Shown here: piece by piece, positions 1 to 7,637 of the stretch
How positions within the stretch are numbered: the stretch's first letter is position 1
How the letters are laid out: the number at the start of each line of letters is the position of its first letter
NCBI GenBank assembly: GCA_002418895.1
Contig: DIFA01000002.1
Coordinates: 1-15,010 of the forward strand
Direction: 5' to 3'
Length of the DNA stretch: 15,010 bases
Origin: Dehalococcoidia bacterium UBA5760
Lineage (GTDB): Bacteria > Chloroflexota > Dehalococcoidia > Dehalococcoidales > UBA5760
Notes under the pieces: model-generated
Database searches by the model: none
What the model was told of the DNA's origin: nothing
What the model saw: the letters and a program-made list of their open reading frames with translations, nothing else
Program-made: the position numbers and the translations under genes

Positions 1-2
1 CT

Positions 3-191
3 GGCTCATTCTGGCCGAATGAATCCCCTTCGTTCGAATTCTCCCTGGATATTCCTGCTGAAGCTCCGCCAACTGCTGGCTGCAGGCGTAGCAGTCTGCG
101 ATGGAAGGTCAGAGCAGTCATCGATCGCAGAATGAAGGCCGATTTTAATGTGGAGCAGGAGCTTTACGTGTATAATTCACCGAGTTCGTAA
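3..191 (+). CDS. C-terminus of an arrestin-like (Spo0M-type) protein, partial
   Basis: Frame 3 is open from the left edge to a TAA at 189-191 and gives 62 residues; the start lies outside the window. The residues contain a beta-strand pattern typical of the last part of arrestin-fold bacterial proteins (Spo0M family): an F-x-F-x-L-D-I-P strand followed by A-x-A-P-P, then W-K-V-R-A-V-I-D-R, a short Met-Lys turn, and E-Q-E-L-Y-V-Y at the end. In family members this region forms the C-terminal beta-sandwich strands, and the W-x-V-R-A-x-x-D-R stretch is the most recognisable part. Spo0M-like proteins are soluble and poorly characterised; a role in sporulation or cell-surface control is known only for Bacillus. 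The next gene is about 100 bases downstream on the same strand. The assignment rests on a short fragment and is moderate. The two other forward frames close early (stops near 20 and 133). Confidence 0.55.
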   Translation, partial: GSFWPNESPSFEFSLDIPAEAPPTAGCRRSSLRWKVRAVIDRRMKADFNVEQELYVYNSPSS

Positions 192-290
192 AATTGTAAA
201 AACAGTCGGTTAGTCCATGTTGCTCACGTTGAATATGATTTAGGTATAGGAGGATGTCTGACATCAGGAATAACACGGCGAGAGGTGAAA

Positions 291-608
291 ATGAAAGGGA
301 CATTTAAAGCGATACTGGCAGGTATTCTGACGATAATTGGCGGGATTATGGGTATCGTGGTTGGGGCTATGTTTGCTACCGTAGGTGTTACATATTTTAC
401 AGACATACCGGGTTTGGGATTAATGGCGCGTATTGGTGTCGGGATACTTGCTATTGGTATTATTGCCCTGATTGCGGGCATTTTTACTATGCGTAGACGG
501 GCCTGGCCGTTTGCTATGGTTGGTGCTATATTGGCTCTATTTCCTTTCCCATGGATAGGAGCCGCGGCTATCATATTTGTTGCTATGAGCAAAAGGGAAT
601 TCTCTTAA
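291..608 (+). CDS. Small multi-pass membrane protein of unknown function
   Basis: A 105-residue protein, very rich in Ile, Gly, Ala and Val. It has hydrophobic stretches at about residues 6-32, 45-67, 72-84 and 86-98, so three or four membrane spans. The connecting loops are short and an M-R-R-R-A basic cluster sits after the second span, which suggests that loop is cytoplasmic. The ATG at 291 is preferred because GAGG at 282-285 lies five bases upstream; a GTG at 285 would add two residues but would overlap that ribosome-binding site. No catalytic or binding motif is visible and I do not recognise a named family. It converges on the sensor kinase, with 18 bases between the two stop codons and no hairpin between them. 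The clean composition and the ribosome-binding site make it likely to be a real gene. Confidence 0.7.
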   Translation: MKGTFKAILAGILTIIGGIMGIVVGAMFATVGVTYFTDIPGLGLMARIGVGILAIGIIALIAGIFTMRRRAWPFAMVGAILALFPFPWIGAAAIIFVAMSKREFS

Positions 609-626
609 ATTTTAGGCCCAGTCTGC

Positions 627-3600
627 TTAAGGCGACGCATCTTTTCCTGTAATTACCCGTTTTACTTCTTGCTTCAGAATGGTGATATCGAAGGGCTTGT
701 TTATGTAAGGGGCTCTCGTCTTCTTAAGGAACTCCCTGGTATCGGCGCTGATCACATCTCCGGTGATAAAGATGACCCTTTTCTGCAGGAAAGGGGCTAT
801 TCCCCCCAGCTCATCATACAGCTCGGCGCCGCTTAAGCCGGGCAGCCTGATATCGGAAATGATAAGACCGTAACCCTGCTCCTTAATCATCTCGAGGGCC
901 TCTCTGCCGCTGCCTGCCGTCGCCACATCATAACCATCGCTACCGAGTACCTTCTTCAGGAACGCCAGTATGGCCGGCTCATCATCTACCACCAGTATCC
1001 GGCCCCCGACAGCCTTCCCGGCCTCCTCGACCTCCTCAACCCGCTCCACCTTCTCCTTCTCCTCCACTACGACGGGCAGCTCGACGAAGAAGGTGGCCCC
1101 CTTGCCCTCCTCGCTCTCGGCATACAGCTCGCCGTTATGCTCGGTGATGATGCCCCGGGACAGGCTCAGTCCCAGGCCGGTCCCTTCACCTACCTCTTTG
1201 GTGGTGAAGAAGGGGTCGAATATCTTCTCCAGGTTCTCCCCGGCTATGCCGGGCCCGTCATCGGCAAACGATATCCGTATCCTATCGCCGGCCTGCTCCG
1301 TCCTGATGGTAAGCCTGCCCCTGCCGTGGGCCTTCTTCATCTCCGTCTCGGCATTGACAATGATGTTGAGGAATACCTGCTGGAGCTGTCCGGCATCAGC
1401 CACCGTCCAGGGCAGTTCGGCATCGAGTATGGTTTTAACCTCAATGTTGGAGGTCTCCAGGGCATACTTGCGCAGCGCCAGGGTGCTTTCGATGATCTCG
1501 TTAATGCTAGTGCGATTTCGTACCGGTTTGTGCTGGCGGGCGAAGGTAAGCAGTCCCTTCACGATGTCGGCTACCCTTTTGGCGCCGTTATGGATAGTCT
1601 CAACATCTTCCCTTAAGTCTTCGGGCAGGTCCTTTTCCATCAGCAGCTCGGAGAAGCCGACCACGCTGGTTAAGGGGTTGTTTATCTCATGGGCGATGCC
1701 GGAGGCCATCTCTCCCACCGATGCCAGGCGGCTGGTCACCTGTGCCTTCCTCTCCATCTCCCGCTTCTCTACCTCCGCCTTCTTCTGTTCGGTGATGTCG
1801 GTAACGTAGCCGTGATGGTACTTGACCGCTCCTTGGTCATCCCTGATCAGCGTCGTGTGCTCATGCACCCACTTGATATTACCGCTCTTGGTTATCATAC
1901 GGTAATCAACGGCAAATTGCCCACAGTCTGCCTGTTGTTCAGCTCTTTCGTTTGCTTCGGCTAGTCGAGGAGCGTCATCAGGATGTACCATATTTAGGCA
2001 TAGCTGGTTACCAACCATCAGCTCTTCGGCGGTATAGCCCAGCAAGCCGTATACGTTGGGAGCGACATACTCAATGGGCCAACCATAGACAGCGAGCCAT
2101 TTGAAGACAACGGTGGGGCCGCTTACAAACAGGTTACGCTCCTGCCTTAAATTATCTTCCGCTTTCTTGCGTTCGGTGATATCATGGTATAAGACCTGTG
2201 TTTCGAGTTTAGCGTCCCATATCATTTCTTTCCGGAATACCTCGAGATGACGGACTTCACCATCCTTGCGGATGATGCTTACAATATAGCCATCCGTGAC
2301 AAATTCACCACGTTCCCTCTTCCTCTGCCTCTCCTTATGTTTGGCATAGCTTTCAGGGGTATAGCGCTGCCTAGCTGGAACAGTATTCAACGCCTCTATG
2401 CTATCGTAGCCGTATATATCCAGCAGTGACCTGTTAGTATAGAGAGTCTTGCCCTCCTTACTCACGATACGTATACCCAGTGGAGAATTGTCCAGAGAGT
2501 TGCGGAAGTTCTCCTCGGCACGGCGCAAACTCTCCTCTGCCTGCTTACGCTCGGTAATATCGCGGATAATGGCAATGACCGCCGGATGTCCCTGATATAC
2601 CGTATTACTGGCATGTACCTCTACGAAGATGTGATGCCCATCCCGATGTATTATGGTTGTTTCATAGGTCTCGGGAACCTTCTCGCCGGACATCCTTTTA
2701 AGATGTCGTTCCATTAACTTGGCTTTCTCTTCTGACGGGGAGAAATCCACGAATTTTCGCCCTACTGCCCCTTCAGGCGAGAATCCGGTCATCTCTGACA
2801 TCTTAGTATTGATAAAACGAAGTATGCCATTCTCAATAATAATGATGCCATCATTACTATTCTCTACTAGAGACGAATACTTTGCCTCGGATTGCTTTAT
2901 TGCTTCCTCCGCCCGCTTCCGTTCGGTGATATCATGGGTAACGCTGAGAACCAACTTAGTATTTTCGACTTCGATAATCCGGGCGTGCACTTCAACAGTA
3001 ATTATGGAACCATCTCTACGCAATTGGGCTGATTCGAATATTACTTGTCTTTCCTCCAGTAGCTGTTCCAATTGTGCCTTGGAGTTAACCCCGGGAGCAG
3101 TTATTGTGCTGAGATCAAGTTTAAGCAACTCGTCTTTCGAATATCCGAGCGACTGGTAAGCTTCCGCGTTAACATAGATGAACTTCCCCTCCAGTGTGTG
3201 CAGAAATATCGCATCAACAGTATTATTCAGCAGTTCTGCCCTGAGTTTAAGTTCCCTCTCCGCCTTCTTACGCTTAGTAATGTCGCGAATGTTGCATTGA
3301 ATTACCCTCTCGCTATTAACCAGGTATGAATTGCTAACAAACTCAACATCAACCTTACATCCATCCTTAGTCTCGAGCGGCAGGTCTTCGTAGTGGATAT
3401 ATCCCTTTTCCTGTAAATCGCGGAAGGAAGCCTTACTATGAAACCTGTCCTTGAAAAACCCAAGTTGCCAGAGCTGCTTACCTAATGTCTCCTGCTTGGA
3501 ATATCCAATCAGATCCAGCAAATAGGGATTAATATCCTTGATTATTCCGCTCTCTGCGTTAAGGATCAGTATCCCATCTTTGGCCGCTTCGAAGAGTCGC

Positions 3601-4307
3601 CGATAGCGAACCTCCGATTCTTCTAGTTCCTCCTTTCGCTTTTCCTCCCGCGCTACATTCTTTAGCCAGTGCTGGACTTCCAGTTCAGCACTCTTGTGGT
3701 TCAGAAAATCCTCGGTGGGGATATAGTAGAAGTTGGAACTGACCCGGTTGCCGTGTATGAGCTTGGGATGGGTCATGACGACACCCTTGATAATCTCCGG
3801 GGCAAACTTCCATCGGTCGTACTGGCAGATAGCAAGGCAGGGGTATTTGGGAAACAAATCACGGTTAAGCTTGGCCTCGTATTCCAGGAGCCTTTCCGAG
3901 CCGGTAACTCCTTTGAGCACAAACGTCATCTCACCGGTCACCCGTAGTGCCGGATAACCTTGACTGACGGCTTTCTCGGTCTCGGCGATGAGGAGGCGGA
4001 TGATGCGGTCAGGATCAAAAGAGTCTTCTTTCGTATAGACGTCGCTCTCTCTGAGGATGGTAAGCTGGCCGGAGGCTTCGAAAGGTGCCGCTGCTATGCT
4101 ATACTTGCTGAGATAGTTTCGCAACTCGTCAGCCGTATGTGCATCAGCTACATAAATACATTTCTCATTACGTGACAAACCGACCTTGATAAATGGTATT
4201 ACAGCTGCTTCCCATTCATCGTGTGTTTCATATATGAGGCACAGGTGGTCGTGCGGCTGAAGGCTCTCCACCTCTGAGACGAGCGACGACTGTTTGTGTT
4301 CTCCCAT
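627..4307 (-). CDS. Soluble hybrid sensor histidine kinase: MEDS, five PAS, HisKA, HATPase_c, REC
   Basis: A 1226-residue cytoplasmic sensor kinase with no membrane segment. Residues 12-200 resemble the MEDS (DcmR sensory) domain, with the opening D-H-L-C-L-I-Y (His21, Cys23). Five PAS modules follow, at about 230-350, 352-467, 470-592, 596-716 and 722-845; each ends in a D-I-T-(E/K)-(R/Q)-K-x-A-E linker. The dimerisation/phosphoacceptor domain is near 855-925 with His873 in A-H-E-I-N-N-P. The ATPase domain has an N-box with Asn985, D-D-G-P-G at 1016-1020, D-P-F-F-T-T-K and G-T-G-L-G-L at 1042-1047. A Glu/Lys/Val-rich linker (1081-1100) leads to a receiver domain (1103-1220) with acidic pocket 1108-1110, phosphoacceptor Asp1152, Thr1172 and Lys1204. 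All catalytic residues are present. It should autophosphorylate and pass phosphate to its own receiver in response to intracellular cues such as redox state or small ligands; the signal and the output partner are unknown. No regulator gene is adjacent. The ATG has AAAGGA just upstream and a strong promoter about 60 bases before it. Confidence 0.93.
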   Translation of the reverse strand: MGEHKQSSLVSEVESLQPHDHLCLIYETHDEWEAAVIPFIKVGLSRNEKCIYVADAHTADELRNYLSKYSIAAAPFEASGQLTILRESDVYTKEDSFDPDRIIRLLIAETEKAVSQGYPALRVTGEMTFVLKGVTGSERLLEYEAKLNRDLFPKYPCLAICQYDRWKFAPEIIKGVVMTHPKLIHGNRVSSNFYYIPTEDFLNHKSAELEVQHWLKNVAREEKRKEELEESEVRYRRLFEAAKDGILILNAESGIIKDINPYLLDLIGYSKQETLGKQLWQLGFFKDRFHSKASFRDLQEKGYIHYEDLPLETKDGCKVDVEFVSNSYLVNSERVIQCNIRDITKRKKAERELKLRAELLNNTVDAIFLHTLEGKFIYVNAEAYQSLGYSKDELLKLDLSTITAPGVNSKAQLEQLLEERQVIFESAQLRRDGSIITVEVHARIIEVENTKLVLSVTHDITERKRAEEAIKQSEAKYSSLVENSNDGIIIIENGILRFINTKMSEMTGFSPEGAVGRKFVDFSPSEEKAKLMERHLKRMSGEKVPETYETTIIHRDGHHIFVEVHASNTVYQGHPAVIAIIRDITERKQAEESLRRAEENFRNSLDNSPLGIRIVSKEGKTLYTNRSLLDIYGYDSIEALNTVPARQRYTPESYAKHKERQRKRERGEFVTDGYIVSIIRKDGEVRHLEVFRKEMIWDAKLETQVLYHDITERKKAEDNLRQERNLFVSGPTVVFKWLAVYGWPIEYVAPNVYGLLGYTAEELMVGNQLCLNMVHPDDAPRLAEANERAEQQADCGQFAVDYRMITKSGNIKWVHEHTTLIRDDQGAVKYHHGYVTDITEQKKAEVEKREMERKAQVTSRLASVGEMASGIAHEINNPLTSVVGFSELLMEKDLPEDLREDVETIHNGAKRVADIVKGLLTFARQHKPVRNRTSINEIIESTLALRKYALETSNIEVKTILDAELPWTVADAGQLQQVFLNIIVNAETEMKKAHGRGRLTIRTEQAGDRIRISFADDGPGIAGENLEKIFDPFFTTKEVGEGTGLGLSLSRGIITEHNGELYAESEEGKGATFFVELPVVVEEKEKVERVEEVEEAGKAVGGRILVVDDEPAILAFLKKVLGSDGYDVATAGSGREALEMIKEQGYGLIISDIRLPGLSGAELYDELGGIAPFLQKRVIFITGDVISADTREFLKKTRAPYINKPFDITILKQEVKRVITGKDASP

Positions 4308-4636
4308 TTTCCTTTACCTTCCATTAAGCATGACAAAGTATATGAGCTGGGAAAATTCTATGCGTGTCATTATGCTACTCATATTCAGATATGTCAATGC
4401 CCTCTCCGCGAGGTGGAGCGTTTTTAATGACCTGCTCCTAACAGTAATACCAATTGTTAAGTCACTGCCATCCTGATTTCATATGCCATAAGTTGATAGC
4501 AGTGTAGCTATGTTATAGAGTAATGGTACACCAATATTTTGGCTTATCAAGAGCATAAGAAGCACTATAATACAAGATTACTATATTTTAAGTGCAGTTT
4601 GGGAAACAGGTATAAGCTTATGAGGTAATTTAGCCT
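4308..4636. other. AT-rich intergenic region between phosphoribosyltransferase and kinase genes
   Basis: This 329-base gap contains the kinase promoter in its left third. Beyond that I see no ribosome-binding site with a credible reading frame, no GC-rich hairpin with a T-tract, and no long repeat. A plus-strand TATAAT (4566-4571) lacks a -35 partner and has no gene to serve. A 10-base palindrome, ATAAGCTTAT, is present near 4612-4621, just downstream of the phosphoribosyltransferase gene. Confidence 0.6.
4369..4397 (-). promoter_or_regulatory. Sigma-70-type promoter of the sensor kinase
   Basis: On the minus strand a perfect TTGACA (4392-4397) is followed after exactly 17 bases by CATAAT (4369-4374), five of six matches to the -10 consensus. 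The predicted transcription start is near 4362, giving a leader of about 55 bases before the ATG at 4307. This is the best promoter match in the left half of the window. Confidence 0.65.
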
Positions 4637-5302
4637 TCATCTCGATTGTTGCCCCATGATCTTAAGGATTGCATCGTCGTCGATGGGGGTGTATCGCAGG
4701 TAGAATTGCCCGACTGCGGCGAAATCCTCCGGAGCGCGCAGACATACGACTTCATCGACATCTAATGATAGATTAGCGATTGTCTCTTTAGGCCCCACCG
4801 GCAGCGCAACAATTAATCTCGCCGGGTTTTCCAATCTGACCGACCATATTGCTGCCTGTACCGTGGCTCCAGTGGCCACGCCGTCATCGGTAAGAATGAC
4901 CGTTTTGCCGGTTAGCGGTACCTTTGGCTTCACCCGGCGGATGGAATTGGCCCGCCTTTTGATTTCAACGAGTTGACGTCTCTTTTCTTCCTCGATATAG
5001 TCGTCACTAACACTCAGCCCGCGGACGAGCACTTTATTGAGGAATGTCTTACCATGCTCGGTTACGGAACCAATAGCCAGTTCGGCATGCCCGGGGCTGC
5101 GCAGTTTATGAGCCAGCACGATATCGAATTCGACCTTGAGCTCTCTTGCTATCTCATAGGCCACAATAACTCCGCCCCGAGGGATACCTATCGCTACTGT
5201 ATTATCGGAGGTGAACTGTCTAAGTTCGCTAGCCAGTAATCTTCCTGCTTCTTGCCGGTCCTGGAAAAGCTCATTACTACGAGAGATAATACGTATCGTC
5301 AC
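4637..5302 (-). CDS. Phosphoribosyltransferase-family protein
   Basis: A 221-residue soluble protein with the type I phosphoribosyltransferase fold. The PRPP-binding loop is at residues 136-148 (I-L-T-D-D-G-V-A-T-G-A-T-V), with two adjacent Asp residues followed by the Gly/Thr phosphate-binding turn. The N-terminal G-I-P-R-G-G-V (39-45) and the L-A-H-K-L (63-67) segment match the COG1926-type predicted phosphoribosyltransferases, whose length is also about 210-230. The substrate base is not established for that family, so purine or pyrimidine salvage is only a guess. The start is GTG at 5302, supported by a full AAAGGAGG (5307-5314) four bases upstream; an overlapping ATG is out of frame and stops at once. 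The gene has its own promoter and is 200 bases from rlmN, so it is probably monocistronic. Confidence 0.88.
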   Translation of the reverse strand: MTIRIISRSNELFQDRQEAGRLLASELRQFTSDNTVAIGIPRGGVIVAYEIARELKVEFDIVLAHKLRSPGHAELAIGSVTEHGKTFLNKVLVRGLSVSDDYIEEEKRRQLVEIKRRANSIRRVKPKVPLTGKTVILTDDGVATGATVQAAIWSVRLENPARLIVALPVGPKETIANLSLDVDEVVCLRAPEDFAAVGQFYLRYTPIDDDAILKIMGQQSR

Positions 5303-5366
5303 ATTGCCTCCTTTAGTCTAACCAGGATTTCCTGTTTTAAGTGTACTTAGTATAAGGTATAGCGTT

Positions 5367-5383
5367 AACCTGTTAGTCAGGTT
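5367..5383. repeat. Perfect inverted repeat just downstream of the phosphoribosyltransferase promoter
   Basis: AACCTG (5367-5372) and CAGGTT (5378-5383) are perfect inverted arms separated by TTAGT. The element starts about two bases after the predicted transcription start, so it would be a repressor site at the promoter or a small 5'-leader hairpin. Arms of six bases can arise by chance; the location is what makes it notable. Confidence 0.4.
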
Positions 5384-5391
5384 CTATAGTC

Positions 5392-5420
5392 ATTATAGTA
5401 TAGTGGTGGTGATTTGCGAA
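5392..5420 (-). promoter_or_regulatory. Promoter of the phosphoribosyltransferase gene
   Basis: A perfect TATAAT lies on the minus strand at 5392-5397. Seventeen bases upstream is TTCGCA (5415-5420), four of six matches to the -35 consensus. The predicted start near 5385 gives a leader of about 80 bases to the GTG. Confidence 0.5.
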
Positions 5421-5502
5421 GAGCTTGGTAGGTAATGGATTCGGTGAAATACTGCTGTGTTGTGGGATTTTGCCGGCCCTGTTTTGTGTTTAGGAGTATT
5501 GC

Positions 5503-6549
5503 CTATACTGTACGGTTTCGCAACTGTCCACAGGCAGCATCGATGCCTGTGCCGCGCTGAAGCCGCTGTGTAATGGGAATGCCTGCGCTTTCCAGAATTC
5601 CGCGGAAGGCCCGGATTCGTTCTCTCGGCGGGGAGTGCAGGTTGGGACCGGAGACCGCATTGTATGGAATCAAATTCACATGGCAGTTAAGCCTGCCCAC
5701 CGCTCTGGCTAATTCGTGAGCTTCTGCGCTGCCGTCATTAATTCCGTTAAGTAAGCAATACTCTAGTGTAACCCGTCTCCCGGTTTGCTTTACGAATTCA
5801 CGACAGGCATCCAGAATCTCGGTTACGCTGAACTTGATTACCCTGGGGATAAGTTTCCGGCGGAGCTGATCGTTCGCAGCATGCAGAGATACCGCCAGGG
5901 TAATTTGTGTTTTCTCCCGTGCTAGCTTATATATGCCGGGAACAAAGCCGACCGTGCTCAATGTCAGATGCCTCATGGAGATGCCCAGCTCGTTTTTCAG
6001 CAGTTGTATCGCCTTCATAGTGGCCGCCTGGTTAAGCAGGGGCTCTCCCATACCCATGAAAGTGACGTGGTCAATGCGGTTATTATGGCTGCCAGGTGGT
6101 AGTTGCTTATTTCTTACCACTTCCTGTACCGCCAACACCTGCTCTACAATCTCTCCGGCCGTCAGGTTGCGGACATAGCCGCTCAGCCCGGTGGCACAAA
6201 AAACACAACCTACCGGGCAGCCTACCTGAGTGGATACACAGCAGCTGAAATGACCTGCGTACGGCAGGCCCACGGTTTCCACTTTGGCGCCGTCGCGCAT
6301 TGCCAGTAGCAGCTTGATAGTCGTGTCCCTGCCGTGTTGCACGGAGAGGATTTGGGAACGGCCGGCCTCATATTCCCGGCTCAACTGCGAACGCAGACTA
6401 AGTGGCAGGTTTGTCATCTCTCCGAACGTGTGTGCTTCACGCTGATAGACCCACTCTGCTAACTGATTGCCACGGTAAGCCGGTTCACCGGCCTTCTCAA
6501 CAAGGGCACGCAGTTCATCTGTACTTAAACCTATGATTGTCTTCGGCAT
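5503..6549 (-). CDS. rlmN: Dual-specificity RNA methyltransferase RlmN (23S rRNA A2503 / tRNA A37)
   Basis: A 348-residue radical-SAM enzyme that makes 2-methyladenosine at A2503 of 23S rRNA and, in studied bacteria, at A37 of some tRNAs. The N-terminal accessory domain (about 5-90) has the Y-R-x-x-Q-x-x-x-W-V-Y signature. The iron-sulfur cluster cysteines are in C-P-V-G-C-V-F-C (Cys111, Cys115, Cys118). Cys104, seven residues before the cluster motif, and Cys340 in G-I-D-A-A-C-G-Q-L align with the two mechanistic cysteines of E. coli RlmN (118 and 355). G-M-G-E-P at 166-170 binds S-adenosylmethionine in the family. Length and all key residues are normal, so it should be active. The ATG at 6549 has only a weak GAGAG ribosome-binding site and an extended -10 promoter about 40 bases upstream. 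RlmN rather than Cfr is favoured by overall sequence style. Confidence 0.95.
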   Translation of the reverse strand: MPKTIIGLSTDELRALVEKAGEPAYRGNQLAEWVYQREAHTFGEMTNLPLSLRSQLSREYEAGRSQILSVQHGRDTTIKLLLAMRDGAKVETVGLPYAGHFSCCVSTQVGCPVGCVFCATGLSGYVRNLTAGEIVEQVLAVQEVVRNKQLPPGSHNNRIDHVTFMGMGEPLLNQAATMKAIQLLKNELGISMRHLTLSTVGFVPGIYKLAREKTQITLAVSLHAANDQLRRKLIPRVIKFSVTEILDACREFVKQTGRRVTLEYCLLNGINDGSAEAHELARAVGRLNCHVNLIPYNAVSGPNLHSPPRERIRAFRGILESAGIPITQRLQRGTGIDAACGQLRNRTV

Positions 6550-6585
6550 GGTCAGCTCTCATTGTAATGGGTGATCTTGACCACA

Positions 6586-6594
6586 ATTATATCA
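6586..6594 (-). promoter_or_regulatory. Extended -10 promoter of rlmN
   Basis: On the minus strand TGATATAAT (6586-6594) matches the extended -10 consensus TGnTATAAT completely. No good -35 hexamer is found at 16-18 bases, which is usual for extended -10 promoters. The leader to the ATG at 6549 would be about 30 bases. Confidence 0.5.
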
Positions 6595-6725
6595 GAGTAG
6601 CGGCAGTAAAAAGCAGTTTATCAACCGATGATGACTATTGTGACATTAGAGCAGCCAGGCTAACTATTGGGGCTTTTTCCCGTTATATTACTTAGAAAAA
6701 ATTATTAGTCGGAGGAGGACAATCT

Positions 6726-7496
6726 GTGAATAGGAAATGGTTTATTATTCTTGGAAGTCTGGCAATTGTAGTTCCGCTGGTAGCCTTCACGGGATGCGTT
6801 GCCAGCCCGGTTGGCGAAGGCTCTCCCGCATCAGTAAAAGTCGAGCTGGTTAACCAGCAGCAGGGTATCTGGGTCAACGGTCAGGGTGAGGTTAAGGCTG
6901 TTCCTGATCTGGCTACGGTATGGCTTGGTGTCGAAGCTGAAGATATTACGGTGGCTGCTGCTCAGGAAAAAGCCGCCGCAGCGATGAATGAGGTAATGAC
7001 GGCTCTGAAAAATAGCGGCATAGCCGATAAGGATATTCGTACCGAGCAGTTCAGTATCCAGCGGATTACCAGATGGGACTCTGATAAACAGGAAGAAATC
7101 GTTACCGGTTATCGGGTTAGCAACATGGTGACCGCTAAAATAAGGAAAATAGATCAGGCGGGCCCTATCATTGATGCCGTGGTTCTGGCCGGCGGTGACT
7201 TTATTCGGGTTAACAACATCAGCTTCTCGATAGACGATCCGAAGGCATATCAAGAGGATGCTAGGGCTCTGGCAGTTGCCGATGCCAAAGCAAAGGCGGA
7301 AGACATGGCATCTCTGGCCGTTGTTGAACTGGGTAAAGCAACCTATATTTCCGAAAGCGGTGGTTATTACCCCGTTGTTTATCGGGATTACATGGCGGCA
7401 GAAGGGGCAGTACCAGCACCCGCACCGACGCCCATCGAACCGGGAGAGCTCACGATAAGTATATCTGTCCAGATAGCTTACGAAATACTGGACTAA
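6726..7496 (+). CDS. SIMPL-domain (DUF541) lipoprotein
   Basis: A 256-residue exported lipoprotein. The N-terminus M-N-R-K, a hydrophobic core and F-T-G-C (Cys24) form a lipoprotein signal peptide; Phe at -3 is less usual but acceptable. After a short linker the SIMPL domain spans about residues 47-255: it opens with G-I-W-V-N-G-Q-G-E-V-K-A-V-P-D-L-A and contains the typical long helix with A-x-A-A-A-A-M-N-E-V, then I-x-x-x-D-I-R-T-E-Q-F and the C-terminal S-I-S-V-Q-I. A Pro/Ala-rich insert (about 233-243) precedes the last strand. SIMPL proteins occur in periplasm or on the outer face of the membrane; some are linked to stress resistance or cell-envelope processes, and no enzymatic reaction is established. 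The GTG start at 6726 is supported by GGAGGAGG (6711-6718). The gene is divergent from rlmN across a 176-base gap; a TATATT at 6684-6689 is a weak -10 candidate. A strong hairpin follows the stop codon. Confidence 0.88.
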   Translation: MNRKWFIILGSLAIVVPLVAFTGCVASPVGEGSPASVKVELVNQQQGIWVNGQGEVKAVPDLATVWLGVEAEDITVAAAQEKAAAAMNEVMTALKNSGIADKDIRTEQFSIQRITRWDSDKQEEIVTGYRVSNMVTAKIRKIDQAGPIIDAVVLAGGDFIRVNNISFSIDDPKAYQEDARALAVADAKAKAEDMASLAVVELGKATYISESGGYYPVVYRDYMAAEGAVPAPAPTPIEPGELTISISVQIAYEILD

Positions 7497-7513
7497 CCGA
7501 AATAGCTAAAACA

Positions 7514-7553
7514 AGAGGAGGCGTATGGTGACAGTCGATCATATGCCTCCTCT
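7514..7553 (+). terminator. Strong hairpin after the SIMPL gene, probable terminator or mRNA 3' stabiliser
   Basis: A 14-base-pair stem (7514-7527 with 7540-7553, one G-U pair) with a 12-base loop begins 17 bases after the stop codon. The arms are GC-rich (AGAGGAGGC... / ...GCCTCCTCT). There is only a short TTT downstream, so it is not a canonical rho-independent terminator and may instead protect the transcript end. Confidence 0.55.
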
Positions 7554-7596
7554 CATGTTTATCCATTCATATTTTAACAAAATAATAACATTTGCC

Positions 7597-7605
7597 TGTT
7601 ACAAT
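7597..7605 (+). promoter_or_regulatory. Possible extended -10 promoter for the two small genes
   Basis: TGTTACAAT matches the extended -10 pattern TGnTATAAT with one mismatch. No -35 hexamer lies at the normal spacing; TTAACA at 7574-7579 is 20 bases away. The predicted start near 7612 leaves about 25 bases before the ATG at 7638. Confidence 0.3.
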
Positions 7606-7637
7606 TCGTTATATAGACTATAGAGGTGGCGGGATCG

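Noticed and set aside
254..307. Short 17-codon frame with AGGAGG upstream, overlapping the small membrane protein
   Set aside because: The AGGAGG touches the ATG with no spacing, so it cannot work as a ribosome-binding site, and the peptide shows no feature.
970..1809. Long plus-strand open frame of 279 residues inside the kinase gene
   Set aside because: It is antisense to the HisKA/ATPase/receiver part, is dominated by Ser/Thr/Pro as expected from a shadow frame, and has no ribosome-binding site; the minus-strand product has clear domains.
4294..4476. Plus-strand open frame of 60 codons in the kinase upstream region
   Set aside because: It starts inside the kinase gene, has no ribosome-binding site and runs antisense through the kinase promoter.
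4566..4571. Plus-strand TATAAT
   Set aside because: No -35 partner or extended -10 motif, and no plus-strand gene follows; expected by chance in AT-rich sequence.
7256..7460. Second plus-strand frame inside the SIMPL gene
   Set aside because: It is an out-of-frame shadow of the SIMPL domain with no ribosome-binding site.
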